From: Diplocarpon mali
Taxonomy: Eukaryota; Ascomycota; Leotiomycetes; Helotiales; Drepanopezizaceae
Length of the DNA: 64,000 nucleotides
Direction: 5' to 3'
Assembly: GCA_024741835.1 (NCBI GenBank)
Contig: JAENRP010000022.1
Span: 62,001 to 126,000 of the forward strand
Shown: in pieces, positions 12,170 to 25,130 of the stretch
Position numbering within the stretch: the first letter of the stretch is position 1
Layout: each line of letters starts with the position of its first letter
Program-made: the position numbers and the translations under genes
Notes under the pieces: model-generated
The model's database searches: none
Told to the model about the DNA's origin: nothing
What the model saw: only the letters and a program-made list of their open reading frames with translations

Positions 12170-12793
12170 GCTTTGAAGTCATATGTTTACCTCCTTGGGG
12201 ATCGCACATTAGGAGGCTGATCTGGCGCTTGATTCGGCAACATGATACTTCTTCTGGAGTGTTTGGAGCTTGATCTTGTTCAGCGAGGGTTTCTGGGCCG
12301 GTCCTTTTTCTTTCTAATGCGGACTTTATGAAGGATTTCCTTCAACCAGAATGATGAACAACCCTCTTTGTAATCCAACCGTAGGCAGTAGGCCAAACGA
12401 CTGTCAAAAAGCACGATTTTTTCTCCACTTTGCACTTTGACACTGCAGGCCGAATGAAGAGAAATTTGCATCCCATGATAATCCTTGCGTCCTGTCAGAA
12501 ATATGGCTTGCGAGCATATGTAATTCAAGGCTGAGCCATAAGAGAGAGCGCCGATTCTAAAGTGCAGCAAATGGACAGGACCCACAAAAGCAGCGCCTCC
12601 ACGAGTTAGCTCAGCTCTTCACCAGGCTGCACTTGTTTCCATCTATGTAGCTCTCCACCAAGCCTGCCCTGATCGCTACCAAACTCATAAGATCCTTCGA
12701 AGTTGCTCCTTCAGCTTCAGTGCCTACATTAATTACATTTACTCGTTGTCGCAATCGTGTGGAACATCTTGAAATCCAGGAAGCAGAAGAGCA
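12170..12793. other. Intergenic alpha-tubulin / EDE1
   Basis: Tubulin 3' UTR and EDE1 upstream region. No supported gene or strong element. Confidence 0.5.
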
Positions 12794-15700
12794 ATGGCGG
12801 AGGATGCGCCCAGTCTGAATCTAACGCAGGAAGAGAAGCGTGTATTTGGCCAGCTGTTTCGACAGGCAGATTCGGAGAATATTGGAGTGGTAACAGGAGA
12901 AGTCGCCGTCAAGTTCTTTGAAAAGACAAGGCTAGAGCCGCGCATCCTGGGTGAGGTACGCTCGATCTTGAATCTGCCAAAGAGACCAACAGTTGGACAC
13001 CTTCTATTCTAAAATCCAGGCTGACTATTTCTTTAGATATGGCAGATCGCGGACAAGGAAAACAGAGGACTCCTCACGCCTGCAGGTTTTGGAATCGTAC
13101 TGAGATTGATCGGTCATTACCAAGCAGGCCGCGATCCAACGCCCGACCTGGCCCTTCGACCAGGACCTCTACCTAAATTCGATGGCGGATCTGCCCCGGG
13201 AGTTAGCCCTACTATACAGCCGCCTCCTGGTCCTCCACCTAGTGTAATACAACCTCAAGGAAGTGGCTCCGGACCCATTCGAGTGCCTCCCTTAGCCCCG
13301 GACAAGGCAGCACAATATGCTCAACTGTTCGAGAAATCCGGAGCACAAAATGGAGTGCTTCCGGGAGAGCAGGCAAAATCGATATTTGAGCGTGCGGGGT
13401 TACCAAATGAAGTGCTTGGGAAGATTTGGAACTTGGCCGACACAGAACAGAAGGGTTCGCTCCAGGTCACCGAATTTGTGATTGCTATGCATCTGTTGGC
13501 ATCATTCAAGGCTGGTGCTCTCCGGGCGTTGCCAAACCTGCTTCCTGCTGGCCTCTACGAAGCTGCGTCTCGTCGGCCTTCTAGTAGGCAAACTTCTGTC
13601 ACTGGTTCAATATCTGCCATTCCAAGACAGTTCAGTGGTGCTGGAGCGGCTCGAAGCGGTAGCCCATTGAGCCGGCCTGCTTTCACAGCTACTCAGCAAT
13701 TCCCGCAACATTCGGGCTACGGCCCCGAATGGGCTATCACACCTTCGGACAAGCAAAAGTTCGATAGCATCTACAGCAACTTGGACAGAGCCAACAAGGG
13801 TTATATTACTGGTGATGAAGCAGTGCCATTCTTTAGCGAATCCAAACTCCCAGAGGAGGTTCTTGCCCAGATCTGGGATCTTTCGGATATTAACTCTGTT
13901 GGTCATTTGACTCGAGACGAATTTTCTGTTGCGATGTTTCTCATCCGACAACAAAGAGGAAAACGGGATGGCAGTGACTCGTTACCGAGCACTTTGCCAG
14001 CGAACTTGATCCCACCTTCAATGCGAAACCAGGCCCGTTCCATGTCTCTCTCGGCAGCGCCAGAGTTCGAGGCCCCAGCCCCAAGTTTGCAAAAATCGGC
14101 TTCAGAAGACTTGTTCGGCCTCGATGCTCTATCATCACCTCCCCCCCCCCCTGCTCAAGCACCCCAAACAACCGGGGGATTAGGCTCACTCGGTGTTAAT
14201 CGCCAGATTGACAATGATCCTCTTAGCTCACGAGCGCCAATAACACCGACTTCACCAATCGCCAACTCTCCTCAAAACCACAATCTCTTTAAGCCCTTTG
14301 CGCCTTCTTCTTCATTTGGCCAAAGTCTTAATAATCAGGGTACGGGGGGCTCCAACATCTCTGGACCCTCTGCACAGAGGGCATTCCAGCCACAGCTGTC
14401 AGCCCAGGAAGATTTGTTGGGCGACAATGATCCAGAGATCAGCAAGATGCTTACCAGTGAAACCAGCGAACTTGCAAATCTTTCCAACCAGGTGGGCTCT
14501 CTGTCGAAACAGATGCAAGATGTGCAGGGTCAGCGTGCTACTTCACAAAACGAATTGAACCAAGCAAGCTCCCAAAAGCGTGAGTTCGAGGCACGTCTTT
14601 CCCAACTGCGTGCTCTTTACGAGCAAGAAGTCAAGGATGTCAGAAGCTTGGAGGAGCGCCTTAAGACTTCTAGGGATGAAATAAGGAAGCTACAAACTGA
14701 GATTGCCATGGTTGAAGGTACCCACGGGGATCTCCAGAATCAACACAGACAGATTGTTACTGCATTGCAGGCAGATCAACAGGAGAATGCCACTTTGAAA
14801 GAGCGCATGAGAGTTGTTAATGCCGAGGTGGCCCAACTGAAACCAGTCCTGGAGAAGCTCAGGTCAGATGCTCGTCAACAGAAGGGTCTGGTTGCAATTA
14901 ACAAAAAGCAGCTTGCAACAAGCGAAGGAGAACGAGAGAAATTGAAAGCTGAGGCTGAAGCACTGAACAAGAGTATCGAGGAAGATACCCAGGCACTCGC
15001 AGCTGCTTCCAGGTCACATAGTCAAGTCCAAAGCCCAGCTCAGGTTGCCAGCCCAGCACTCTCCACTATGAGTGCCAATAACCCGTTCTTCCGCCGTCAA
15101 GGTAGCTCCTCCGAAGTTCCGAATTCCCCCTTTGCAACAACACCAGGGGCGAATCAACAAAACGAGCGTTCATTTGAGAATGTCTTTGGTCCGTCATTTG
15201 GTGGTGCTCCAATCACCAGTGACATTGCGCATACAAGCTCTAAGCAAGAGAGTGTTCGTTCGCCGTCAATCGGATCCGCGTCAGCTCTCCCAGTTCGGAC
15301 ACAGACAACGGGGGGAAGTGGATTTGGCTCACAATCATCTTCACCTCCTCCAACAGCCAATAGGGAACTTCCAATGGCCGCCGCTCCACCCCCACCACCA
15401 GAGTCGAGGCAGACCAGCTCTAGCTTCCTCCCTTTTGCATCGCATGATGACTCTGTGACATCATCTCGTCAAGTGTCTGCCCCCAACAGTAGATCTGGAG
15501 AAGGCTCTGGTGCCGATACTCCAACAAATTATATCGGTACAACTCCAACAGGTTCGTCGGTAGCGGGTCCAACTGAAACTACCAAAGCTGTGTCCCCCGG
15601 GCTTGAACGTAATTCCAACACTTCCCCGACCATACTCGAGCAGAAAGACTCTATTCCAGGGGCATTCCCAGGCGATTCGAATTCCACTATAGCAGCAACA

Positions 15701-16958
15701 CCTACTGGCGAGAGTACTTTGAGTGATGCTACGACTGATCCGTTTGCCATGGTGAGGGCTCCAGAAAGAACAGGTACCGCAAAAGATGACTTTGACTCTG
15801 CATTCGCTGGCTTCGGAGGTGCTGCCAAGAAACAAGAACGCTCAAATACTGGCAACTCTTCCGCGTCTGGCTCAGCAGCTGCCACTGGATTCAATAAAGA
15901 GTTCCCACCAATCGCGGAGCTGGCGGATGACGAAGATAGTGACAGTAATAGTGAGAGTGGAGGTTTCGATGACGATTTTGCTCCGGCATCTCCTGGTCAT
16001 TCCCGAAATATCAGCGGCTCACAGGCCCCCACTGCAACAGGCGTAAATGATGCTGCGACAGTGAGGCCCGCCGCGACAACACAGCTATCCTCTGCAGCTG
16101 GCATTGGTACTGATCCTCCGACGCCCAATGCCCAAGCTTCACCACCTGCATACAACAATACTGTTTCTTCTGTTGATCAGGCGCATGCGGAAGCACGACA
16201 ATACACTGGGCTGCTTCCATCGCGCGATATTCCCAATTCCCCGACACCCCCAGAGCAAGCTTCGAGCCCTTTGCCGACTGGACAACCTCCTCTTGCGGGT
16301 CCCCAGGTCTCGTCTCAACCTGTAGCTCCATCTAAAATTCCCTTCGACGATGAGTTCGATGATTTCGATGGGCTTGAAGACGCTAAGGAGGGTGATGCTG
16401 ATGACGATCTTGCAAACATCTCGGCTCACGAACGCTCTGGTCTGGATGAATTCAACCCGATGTTCGATAGTCCTCCAGCTTCCAAGGCTCAGGAACATAC
16501 TAGTCAAGGGAACGGTTTCGCGGGTACCAGTAATGCTTTCGGAGACTTTACTCAATCACTAGCAACTAGCCAGCCAACAACTGCTGCTCCAGCGGCCGGC
16601 AATGACAACCAGGACTGGGATGCCATCTTCGCAGGTCTTGACGATCCGACTCCAGCACCATCAACAGAGGCATCAAAGCTCACTGAAGCTGCGAAACCCG
16701 TAGGTACTGGTAATACTACTATCGCGACCCCAGAGCGACCACCAATTGGTCGAGCCCTTACCGAGGCCGGTGTTCACGACGACCCCATCTTAAAAAATCT
16801 GACAGGCATGGGTTACCAAAGGAATGAAGCCCTCGCTGCGTTGGAGAAGTACGACTACAACTTGGAGCGGGTAGGTTCCTTATTATCGCATTAGAGATGA
16901 TAGATTGGTTACTAAATTTTGATGCTAGGCTGCGAATTTCCTTGCCAGCCAGTCTTAG
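12794..16958 (+). CDS. EDE1: EH-domain endocytic scaffold Ede1 (Eps15 homologue)
   Basis: Early-arriving scaffold of clathrin-mediated endocytosis. Exons 12794-12955, 13037-16870 and 16929-16958 give 1341 residues. Three EH domains lie at about residues 8-85, 139-220 and 289-370, each with EF-hand-like loops and the IWxLAD/IWDLSD signature. Proline-rich linkers follow, then a long coiled coil (about 520-700), then a Ser/Thr/Pro-rich region with an NPF at NNPFFRRQ and a DPF at TTDPFAMV. A C-terminal UBA domain covers the last ~40 residues (LTGMGYQRNEALAALEKYDY). The last exon is only 30 nt and finishes the UBA helix with AANFLASQS. Stopping at the first in-frame TAG after 16870 would truncate it. 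Domain order matches Ede1. Confidence 0.95.
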
Positions 16959-17507
16959 GTGGTGGGAATGGGGAAAGGGTCGGCGATGACTTGGAGATGT
17001 GCATAATTCATGTGTGATTTATATTTAGTGCGGCATACACAGCGAGCAATGTTCCACCTGTACTCACTACAGCGTCGTGTCTATTCGAAGCGTTTGTTAG
17101 CAAGGATGTCGTGACTTTGAAGTTGATTCAATTGAAATTGGAGCGTTATCTTGCCTGCCGTCCCTTCGCCTGCGCGCAACATGCTGTTTTGGTAACCTGC
17201 ATCCTACATGTAGTATCACGCCCAGATTCTTCTTGCCTCAGTCTCTTGAACTTTTGATTGGGAGAAATCTCACACACCTGGGGCGCCACGGGAATTCGTG
17301 AGATGAAGCGCTTATCGGCATTGCAGTGAACGTCCCTCCAGACTCGAGCAAGGCATTCCCCACTCGAGCTGCGGGCCTCGCGCTCCTCCAAACCGTCATC
17401 GACGCCGGCGCAGGATCCCGACCCAAGCGGGGTAGCGCTCGTGCCGGAAACCACCCCTTTTCCTCGGCCGGGATCGCTACACCTTATTCGAGGTCCACCT
17501 GAACCGT

Positions 17508-17531
17508 CAACACAACACAACACAACACAAC
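17508..17531. repeat. CAACA pentanucleotide microsatellite
   Basis: Consecutive ACAAC/CAACA units directly visible in sequence; non-coding. Confidence 0.85.
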
Positions 17532-17720
17532 CCGCCTCGTGGCACCGCGCTGCTGGAGGTTTTTCTCACGGTGTGGGTACGAAGCTGGCTATGGTGCTCC
17601 ACGTGAGATATGGTCATGTACCTAGGTGGTGTTTGTGTCGAGGGTAGAGAGTTGTTGGGAGTGGGATTGGGAGTGGGATTGGTTTGGCGCTGGCGTTGAG
17701 GCTTGATGTGAAGGGGCGGG

Positions 17721-17765
17721 TTAGGAGGCGGTTAGGAGGCTTAGGAGGCTTAGGAGGCTTAGGAA
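17721..17765. repeat. TTAGGAGGC tandem repeat
   Basis: About five copies of the 9-bp unit TTAGGAGGC, the first two slightly irregular. The unit resembles but is not the fungal telomere repeat TTAGGG, and nothing else suggests a chromosome end. Confidence 0.85.
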
Positions 17766-18401
17766 AGTGTGTTTGTCTAGGTGGAAGTTGTTGATGGTTT
17801 GCAGATATTTTTTATTTTATACCAAGAGGGCCCGTACAAGCTTGGAGAAAAGACTTTTTCTTCTGGAAAACGCAAGGAAAAACATTTGGTCATACCAGAT
17901 ACCTGGCTGTCAAGACCAATCTCTACCAGGACCGACTCGTAGAGATACGTCGGGAGACAGTAATTCTAATCGTACTTTGTGTCTTCATTTTGCTGAACAT
18001 ATTCAAAGAGGTATGACTTCTAAATATAAATCCAAAAAATCAGCACTCGAATGCATGAGATCTATCTTAACCCCCCACCCCCCCTTAAACCCCAATCTCC
18101 CAATGCAGCCGAAACCAACCAGGCTTCATGCAAGCCGTCTGATAACGCCTTGCTGTGTGTCCTATACCGAATCGCCTGATAGCCACCCGGCCAAGCCTAT
18201 ATCTGCTCATTTCTCTTCTCGTAGAAAGAAAGTAATCAGCCCTGATAGGCATCAGGTAAACAAAACAAAAAACCGCCACAACAGAACCATTGTGGATCTA
18301 ATAGTCCCAGCATATATGATACAACAATCCATCCACATCTTCCTTCCTACTCTGAAAAATATTATTATGGAGATAGGAAAGAAAAAGTGGTTGTGAAGAC
18401 C

Positions 18402-19977
18402 TCATCTTCGATCCCCGTCAACCTGCAGCCGGTAGGTATCCTGCAGTCCTGGGAATGCTTGGGCGAAAGCAGGTCCCAAGCTCCAGTTGTCCAGGCGTCG
18501 CAAGTGCCTCTCAAAAACAGGATTGATGACCAGATCCTCCCCTTCCACGCTACTCAGCAGCGTATCGGTGGGCTCATACGGCCAGTTCACCGAAAGAGTC
18601 GTCGTGAAAGGGATGAAGAAGTTATCGAAGAGATAATCTCGAGGGTTGTAGTCACTGACGAGACGATCACGCATCTTGGGAAACGGGAGGTGGTCGATCC
18701 AAGCCGGGTGAGGGGTGAAGAGCTGGGAAGGCCGCGGGGTCGCCCATTCGGGGAGGCGATCGTAGTTTTCTTGGGTGGGTGAGATTTGCCAGCGCATGAT
18801 GAGGAACATGATGTAGAGCACGGCTATCCGCTCGGGGAGCGTGGAGAGGTCCGGGAAGGTGGCGAGGATGTCCGTGAAGACTTTGGAGAGCGGGTGTGAG
18901 GTCGCGGCTCGTGCTGGGTTGAGGAGGGAAGAGACGCTCGGGTAGGCTGGACCGACGAGTTTTGGAGTCGCGACGCCCTCGGCTGCTTGCTGTTGGCGTT
19001 CCTGGAGAAACTCGAGCAGAATATTGTCGAGAGGGCACGTCGGGGGCCCGTTTCGAATCGGGGCTGCATGCCCGGTCATTTCTTGCCCTGCTCCTAGTGT
19101 TCCCGCATGGTACGCGCCATGGCTTCCGGTCGAGTTACTTCGATGGGGTATGGCTACATCTGGGCCACGAGGGATTTGCTGGAAGGCCGGATCAAGATTG
19201 CCATTGGTGCTGTTCGGGATTTTGTTGACTCTCTGGTTGACATCCAGCAAGAATTCCAGCCCCAGCCTTTCGGGTCCCATGTCCAAGTTATGTGCCATGT
19301 CGTGTTTCTGCTTCGACAGCTGGGCTTGCGCATTCAGTAGCTGGGAGTAGTTCCCCACCGGAGCACCAGGAGCCTGCCATGGCAACGCCGCTCCGGTGCC
19401 TGTGACTGGGGATGCCGAACCGTTCGGGGTCGAGGCGAAGGTCGAGGAACTCGGTCGGTTCGGAACGTACGGCTGGGCGACGGTGTTGTAGGTGAGAGCA
19501 TCTGGAGCTGCGAGGTGGTTAGCAACAACCATCATCCATGGAGAGCCGGCGTGAAACAAGCCACGAACCATTCGGTCCCAGGATGGGCTGTATCAAGGCC
19601 AATACCGAGCCAAGTCTCTTCTTGATGTCTGCGTTCTCCGCCTCGACCTGCTCCTTCTGCCGGATAACATGCTGGAGCTCCTGGTACGGCTGCTGCGACG
19701 TCAACTCCCTGATCTTCTGCTCCAGATTCTCAATCTGATTCTTCGTTCGCTCGCGGATCGCTCGCTGGGCTTCCCGGTCGTTGGCCCGTTTCTTCGCCAG
19801 CTGATCGGGCGTGAGGTTCGCGACACCTCTCGAGCTGTTGCCGGCAGTCCTCCGCTTCTTACTCTGGTCCGAGGTCGACGGGTCTGCCGGTGAGGGCGCA
19901 TCGCCGTCTTCAGAGAAGTCCCGCTTATGCTGCGGTGGTTGCTGCGAAGAGAGGCCTCCGTCGCCAGCAGCTGGCAT
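18402..19977 (-). CDS. bZIP transcription factor with C-terminal fungal DUF3425-type domain
   Basis: Exons 19977-19569 and 19507-18402, with a 61-bp intron, encode 504 residues. The basic region (about residues 60-85) carries KKRANDREAQRAIRERTK, followed by a short leucine zipper running into a coiled coil. The C-terminal ~170 residues contain ISPTQENYDRLPEWATPRPS, LVSDYNPRDYLFDNFFIPF and SVNWPYEP. This layout is found in the large bZIP/DUF3425 group of filamentous fungi, many of which regulate stress or secondary metabolism. Nuclear DNA-binding regulator is secure; target genes are unknown. No biosynthetic cluster is adjacent. Confidence 0.9.
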
Positions 19978-20938
19978 GGCTGCGATGCGAGCACCCGTCC
20001 TGTGCGTGGGCCAGCCGTCTGCGACTTATTGCATGAGCAGCTTAACCCCCCGACAGAGAGAGTGGGAAACCGGTGGAACGTGAACGTCAAGCTCGTGCAG
20101 TTAATATGTTTTTCGCGGGCCGGGGAAAATGTCGGAGATATTCTCCTGCTTGGCTCGTGGAGTGTGAGATGATCCAGCCCGGTTCGAGCTCCGATTCTTC
20201 TTTTTGGGGGGGAGGGGGGGCCTGTCAGTGTCAGAACCGTGTGGCGGATCTGACTCAGGCCTGCAGGGAATTGTACCAGTCGGTCGGGTCGATAAACGAA
20301 ACAAACAGACGGAGAAATCTCCGGTGCATTTTGGGGATTTTGGCGGGGCGAATGGAGAAGCTGAACATTGGCAAGATATGTTGGTGCTAATATTCATGGA
20401 GTTTGCAATTCCACCGGCGTCGAGAGAACATGATCTCGCTAACATACTATGCACGCATAATTCCACATCGTACTACTTACTATTTACTACTGCCTACAGT
20501 ATGTAGCTTACCTCGCGGAACTAGTCAGAAACACGCATAGTACCTGTGCATGATGCAGATGCCATGCAAGTTAGCACCATGAGCACTGGTGAGCTGAGCC
20601 ATACCGTGACATTCTCTTCCACGGTAGTCGATAGTACAAAGTGCCTGGGTTTGACGAAACAGAGGAGCAACTTGGAATTGAGAGGATCCGGGGAGACCAT
20701 CTTTCTCCCCGAGCCAAGAGGCCTGATTTTGACTCATGACAGTTCTACATTTTACAACACATCAAAGGTATCTTCGCATCTTCTCGTACTTCTAGGCCAC
20801 CATCCCTTCAAAGTTGTGACCCAAACCTCGCCACGGTACCCGTACGGACGGACAAGAACTTCTCGATCCGCTCAGCATGCTGCCCGTATCCTCAGTTTCT
20901 TGTTCACCCCCGGATTCTCTTCTTGCGGTGTTGGGGCT
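19978..20938. other. Intergenic bZIP / NIC96
   Basis: Upstream of bZIP and downstream of NIC96. Contains a G-rich run near 20203-20221. Short open frames here show no motif and are not called. Confidence 0.5.
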
Positions 20939-23900
20939 TCACTCCGACTGGGCTCTAGCTAAAGCCTCATGTATGTTGGCAGGGAACCTATATCGCAACT
21001 GGCTTGTGTAAGTCGTCAAGTCCATGTTCATCTGCTTCAGTTCGTCGATCATCGCCTGTCGGGTGCCTTCATTTCCACCGAATTGGCTGTTCAGTAGAAG
21101 AGATCGTTGGTTGTTGCAGCAGATAATCGACCACATCAGAAGATTGGGGACGTTCTGCGCGACAGGTTGGGGAAGCGACGTAAATTTCGTGGCAGAGCTG
21201 CGGATGATCGTGGCGTCTCCTCTGGCCTCGAGAGGGAGAATCGAGAGACTTCTCATGAGCTAGGAAACGATTAGCATGATACATGTGCGAGATCCGGGAG
21301 ACACCGTACATCCAGAGCTTCCGGCCACATTGCGTTCTCCACCATGTTCTTGGCTTGGTACATTCTCTGCAATGTAGCACATGCTTGTTGGTTGACGATC
21401 TTGATCTTTGACCGGTACATTTGTTGGGCGTAGATATCAGACATCTTCTCCGCCAACACGAAAGGATCGTCAATTGACGTTAGGTTGGACTCGGTGCCTT
21501 GCATGTTCTGTGCATTGGTAGTAGAGCGAGTCTTCAGTGGATGTAGTTTCATCGATTCTTGACCGAGAGGGGTTGCAATGGCGTCGCTAAGGGCTCTGTT
21601 GATCGTTACGATGACATTGTCATACTCTCCTGCGAGGTGGTACAGCAACACGGCGTCAGTGGTGCGACCGCTGTCGTCTGCAACACTTGCAGCCTGCATC
21701 GTGATGGTTCGCATAAAGTCGCCCGCCTCCTGCAAGCCGATCAGTGCAACCCGATCCTCGATGAGACCATTGATACGTTGTCCGTCAGAACGCATGTCTC
21801 CCAGAAGGAGGGCGAATTCTCTGCTCTCGAGAACGAGCTCGCGTAAGCCTTCGTGGCATAGCATGACTTGGTTGGCTCCTGCCTGGCCAGGGAGGTCTTG
21901 GTTGAGGCAGATCAGAACAAGGTAGTCGACCGCGGCAGAAACATTCGCAGCTCTGAAGTCCCGAGTGTAGAATCCCACCGACCTACCAAAGCTAATTTGA
22001 GGCTGATTCCTGGTGGTCCGGCTCATCAGATCTTCCCCTCCGGCTGTCGGGTCTGAGACTCTGAGGAGACCATAGAAGTCCAAGGCGATGGCCAGGTGGA
22101 CACCGTCGACGTAAGAATGAGTATACAGGTAGTGTACGGCTTCCTCAAACATGCCGAGTGAGACCTGTAGAAAGACGAAAGCTCCAAAAGAGCTTCCAAT
22201 ATCAGCACCACCAGCCTTGGAGAAGAATCGATTCCCAATCTCTCGGATGGTATCCTGCGCGGCGCTAAGGTCATAGACCTCGGTGGACATGGAATCGGAA
22301 CGAGTTATCTCGCGAGCAAGGACGACTTGGATCCAGGCGAAGTCTTCGATTTCTTGCTTGATTCCCTCCAACGTCCGACTTCTGAGATCGCAGCGACCGA
22401 TGATTTTGTAGCAAGCCATTCTGTATGGATCAATCGAGTTTTCTGGCGCAATTCGGAGACGCTGATGGTACTCGGCATTGATCCGAACTTGAAGGTCATC
22501 TCCGAGTCTCCTATCTTCATCTGTGGCGTAGGCGTGCATATAAGCCCCAAAACTGCGATCGATAGCTCTAAACGCAACTGCGTTAGTTCTGACATATTCG
22601 TCTGCCTCTGCAACATGACCACTTCTCAACAGGAAGTAAATAAGAGCCCAGACATAGTCTTCACCAAGAATCTGCAGGTCGTCATTGTTGCCAGCGAGGT
22701 TCTTTTTGATACCTTGCAATCGGACATATGCTTTGACTTTGTTGATGGTGTTGGGGATTCCACCAAGGTTGGCATCTCTGGGGTTTTTAGTGACCAAGTC
22801 TTCCATCTTCTCGAATGCCAATTTCTCCAGGCATCTAGCACCTCCACGAAGAACTCGTCTTCTGACATCGAGAGTAGCTGCGCTGGGGGTATCGCTGAGA
22901 TAGGCTGATGCAAATTGTCGCTCCTTGGCCGTTCTGTTCTCCGAAAATGACTTTGCTTCCGGGTCTTCACCAACAATTGCCGACAAAGCTTTGTATGCCT
23001 TCACCAGATCGGGTCCGTGCTGGTCGCCGGACATATCGACAACATCTGCAAACTCCTTGGCGACCGGGAATGGGTATCTGGCCAGTCTGGCGTGATTTAA
23101 AAGTTGCACCTTTTCTGCATATTTGTTCTGCTTGTCGCGTTGGAAGCGATCATGTGAGCCAGAGGTGCTGACACCATTGGCCTCCATCTCCTTCTCGACG
23201 TCCGCGAAAAGCGCTTGCTGACCAGTGCCGATGGGACCAGCACTCCCGATCACTGATCTGTGCATGCTCGACCTCGCAAACATGCTCTCCCCATCAGTCC
23301 GAGATGCTGCAAGGCCAGCCGCCTTACTACGCCTGGAAGCTCCAAACCTCCCCGGCGGGGTACCAGGTGCAGCAGAAGAGTTTGTAAAGCGCCCTCGTCC
23401 ACCAGGACCCGAACTCTCCTTCGGCTTGATACCGAAATGTTGATATATCTTCTTCTGTTGTGATCCCCATTCAACTGCAACATTCTCATCGAGGAAAGCC
23501 TCGAAATCCTGGATAGATCGTGAGATTCCATCCGAGATCATGTTCAAGGTCGACTGTGTCTGCAGCTTCTCCAGATATGACTCCACGTCCACATCATCCT
23601 CGTAGTCCGGCGCATCGGTACGTTCGGCCCTGGTGCTCGCCGCCGCAAAGAGGTTGAGGTCCCGCGCTGCTGCTCCTGGGTCGACACCGGAAGCCGCGAG
23701 CAGGTAATGAGCTCTGCCGTCGGCGAGGTCAGCCTTCTCTGCACCCAGGCGTTTGATGCGCTGCCGGATGTCTCCAAGGCCGAGCTGAAGCTGTGGGAGA
23801 TCCTCAGAGATAGCTTCCGCGTGTGCTCTCTTCCGACTGCGCTCCAGGATCGCATCGAAGTAGGCGTTTTGACCGTTTTGCTGCGACGGTAGAGGTGCCG

Positions 23901-24330
23901 TCGTCGAGGCGGCAAGCCCAGCGGCTGGTTCAGGCTGTCCCAAGGCGCCGAACATGCTGTTGGCATTGCTTTGCTGTGTGCTGGTCCCAAGTCCCCCGAG
24001 TACGCCTCCGCCTGGTGGAGGTTGTGTTGTTGCTCCTCCCTGCCCCAATCCTCCAAAGAGACCTCCTCCGGTATTACTTGCTGATGGTGGCTGCGTACTA
24101 CCACCGAGAGACAGGCTCCCGCCAAACAGTCCTCCGCCAGTCGTGCCCGTCGCTCCGGGTTGGGTCGTAGCGGTCGAGGATCCAATTCCTCCGAAAAGCC
24201 CACCGCCTAGAGACGAAGTGCCTCCAAACAGCCCACCGCCTGAAGCAGACGCTGCGGGCTTTGGAGGCCCAAAAAGACCGCCATTATCCGATTTCGCGGT
24301 ACTGTTCGGGTTTCCAAACAGAGACGACAT
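20939..24330 (-). CDS. NIC96: Nucleoporin Nic96 (Nup93 family) with N-terminal GLFG repeats
   Basis: Inner-ring scaffold nucleoporin that anchors the Nsp1 complex. Exons 24330-21310 and 21259-20939, with a 50-bp intron, give 1113 residues. The N-terminal ~130 residues are low-complexity Gly/Thr/Gln with five GLFG motifs (GGLFGP, GGGLFGGTSS, GGGLFGGIGS, GGGLFGGSLS, GGGLFGGLGQ) plus SLFG and SMFG. A helical segment follows, then the alpha-solenoid, with typical stretches such as EDYVWALIYFLLRSGHVAEA and LLLGDMRSDGQRINGLIEDR. The second exon supplies the last 107 residues, ending LTTYTSQLRYRFPANIHEAL. Family assignment is secure. The FG-rich head is absent from budding-yeast Nic96 and, as I recall, present in some filamentous fungi. 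Confidence 0.93.
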
Positions 24331-25130
24331 GATGCAATCGAAAGGAGCGGAAGTTGCAACGTCGCGCCAGCAGTACGCTCACACGAGCCCGGGTGTATTT
24401 GCGGTTGAAGCTTAGGATGCGACCTCTCGACAAACGCGTCTCTGCATATCCCGCGCGGCAGACGGCCTGCATGTGTTCAATGTTGCTGCCTGGACAAAAT
24501 GGTTTCTGCCTGAGGCACATAATCCTCAGTGGATGCAAGTTGAAAGTGCGTAGTGATGAAAAGAATCTCAGGAATTGAGGCAGAGTTTGCTGATAATCCG
24601 GAGAGGTTGGAACGTCCGCGGAGATTTCGAATCTTTCTGAAGAACGACGGAAAAAAGGGCGCTTCTATTCTCGAGGGCAAAGTACTGAGCCAAATTAGCC
24701 GATCATTAGTTTAAAGTAAAAGAAAGGGGTAAAGTCAACAAAAGCTTTACTGGAGAACCAGGTTTTACTCGTAACTCGTTCATATTTTAATATCTACGAA
24801 AGATACCTAGACAGATAGGATCAAAACATTGTTCTTGCAAGTGACTCAGATATTTATCTTTGCAGCTCAGTATTTGCTATTTGGCAGCCTTTCAACATAT
24901 TCGCGATTTAGTGTATCCAGAACCTCGAGGTTTCAGCTCAAAATTCGGAATTCAGAGGGGTATTGAAAGTCTGACGATACACGTCATTCGTCTATGGACA
25001 CCCAAGCTCCAAGAACAGGAATAGACGTCTTCATCACTATATCACTATCGATGTATTCCATATCTACTGGCATATATGATTGCACGGAAATCTCGCAATA
25101 TAATATTAAATCCTCGCTCTCCCTATTTGC
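24331..25130. other. Intergenic upstream of NIC96
   Basis: NIC96 promoter side plus AT-rich sequence downstream of the MFS pseudogene. No supported gene. Confidence 0.5.

Larger units (their letters stand above)
16959..18401. other. Intergenic EDE1 / bZIP with simple repeats
   Basis: Convergent 3' regions. Holds a CAACA pentamer run (about 17508-17531), a TTAGGAGGC run (about 17721-17765) and a CACGTG at 17600-17605. A 209-codon open frame at 17767-18396 is lysine/arginine-rich without recognisable domains and lies opposite the bZIP 3' UTR; not called. Confidence 0.6.

Noticed and set aside
17721..17765. Telomere-like repeat
   Set aside because: The unit is TTAGGAGGC, not TTAGGG; flanks are ordinary genes.
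17767..18396. 209-codon plus-strand open frame, Lys/Arg-rich
   Set aside because: No domain, no splice extension, and it lies opposite the bZIP 3' UTR in low-complexity sequence.
18402..19977. Secondary-metabolite cluster regulated by the bZIP protein
   Set aside because: No synthase, tailoring enzyme or transporter gene lies nearby; neighbours are housekeeping genes.
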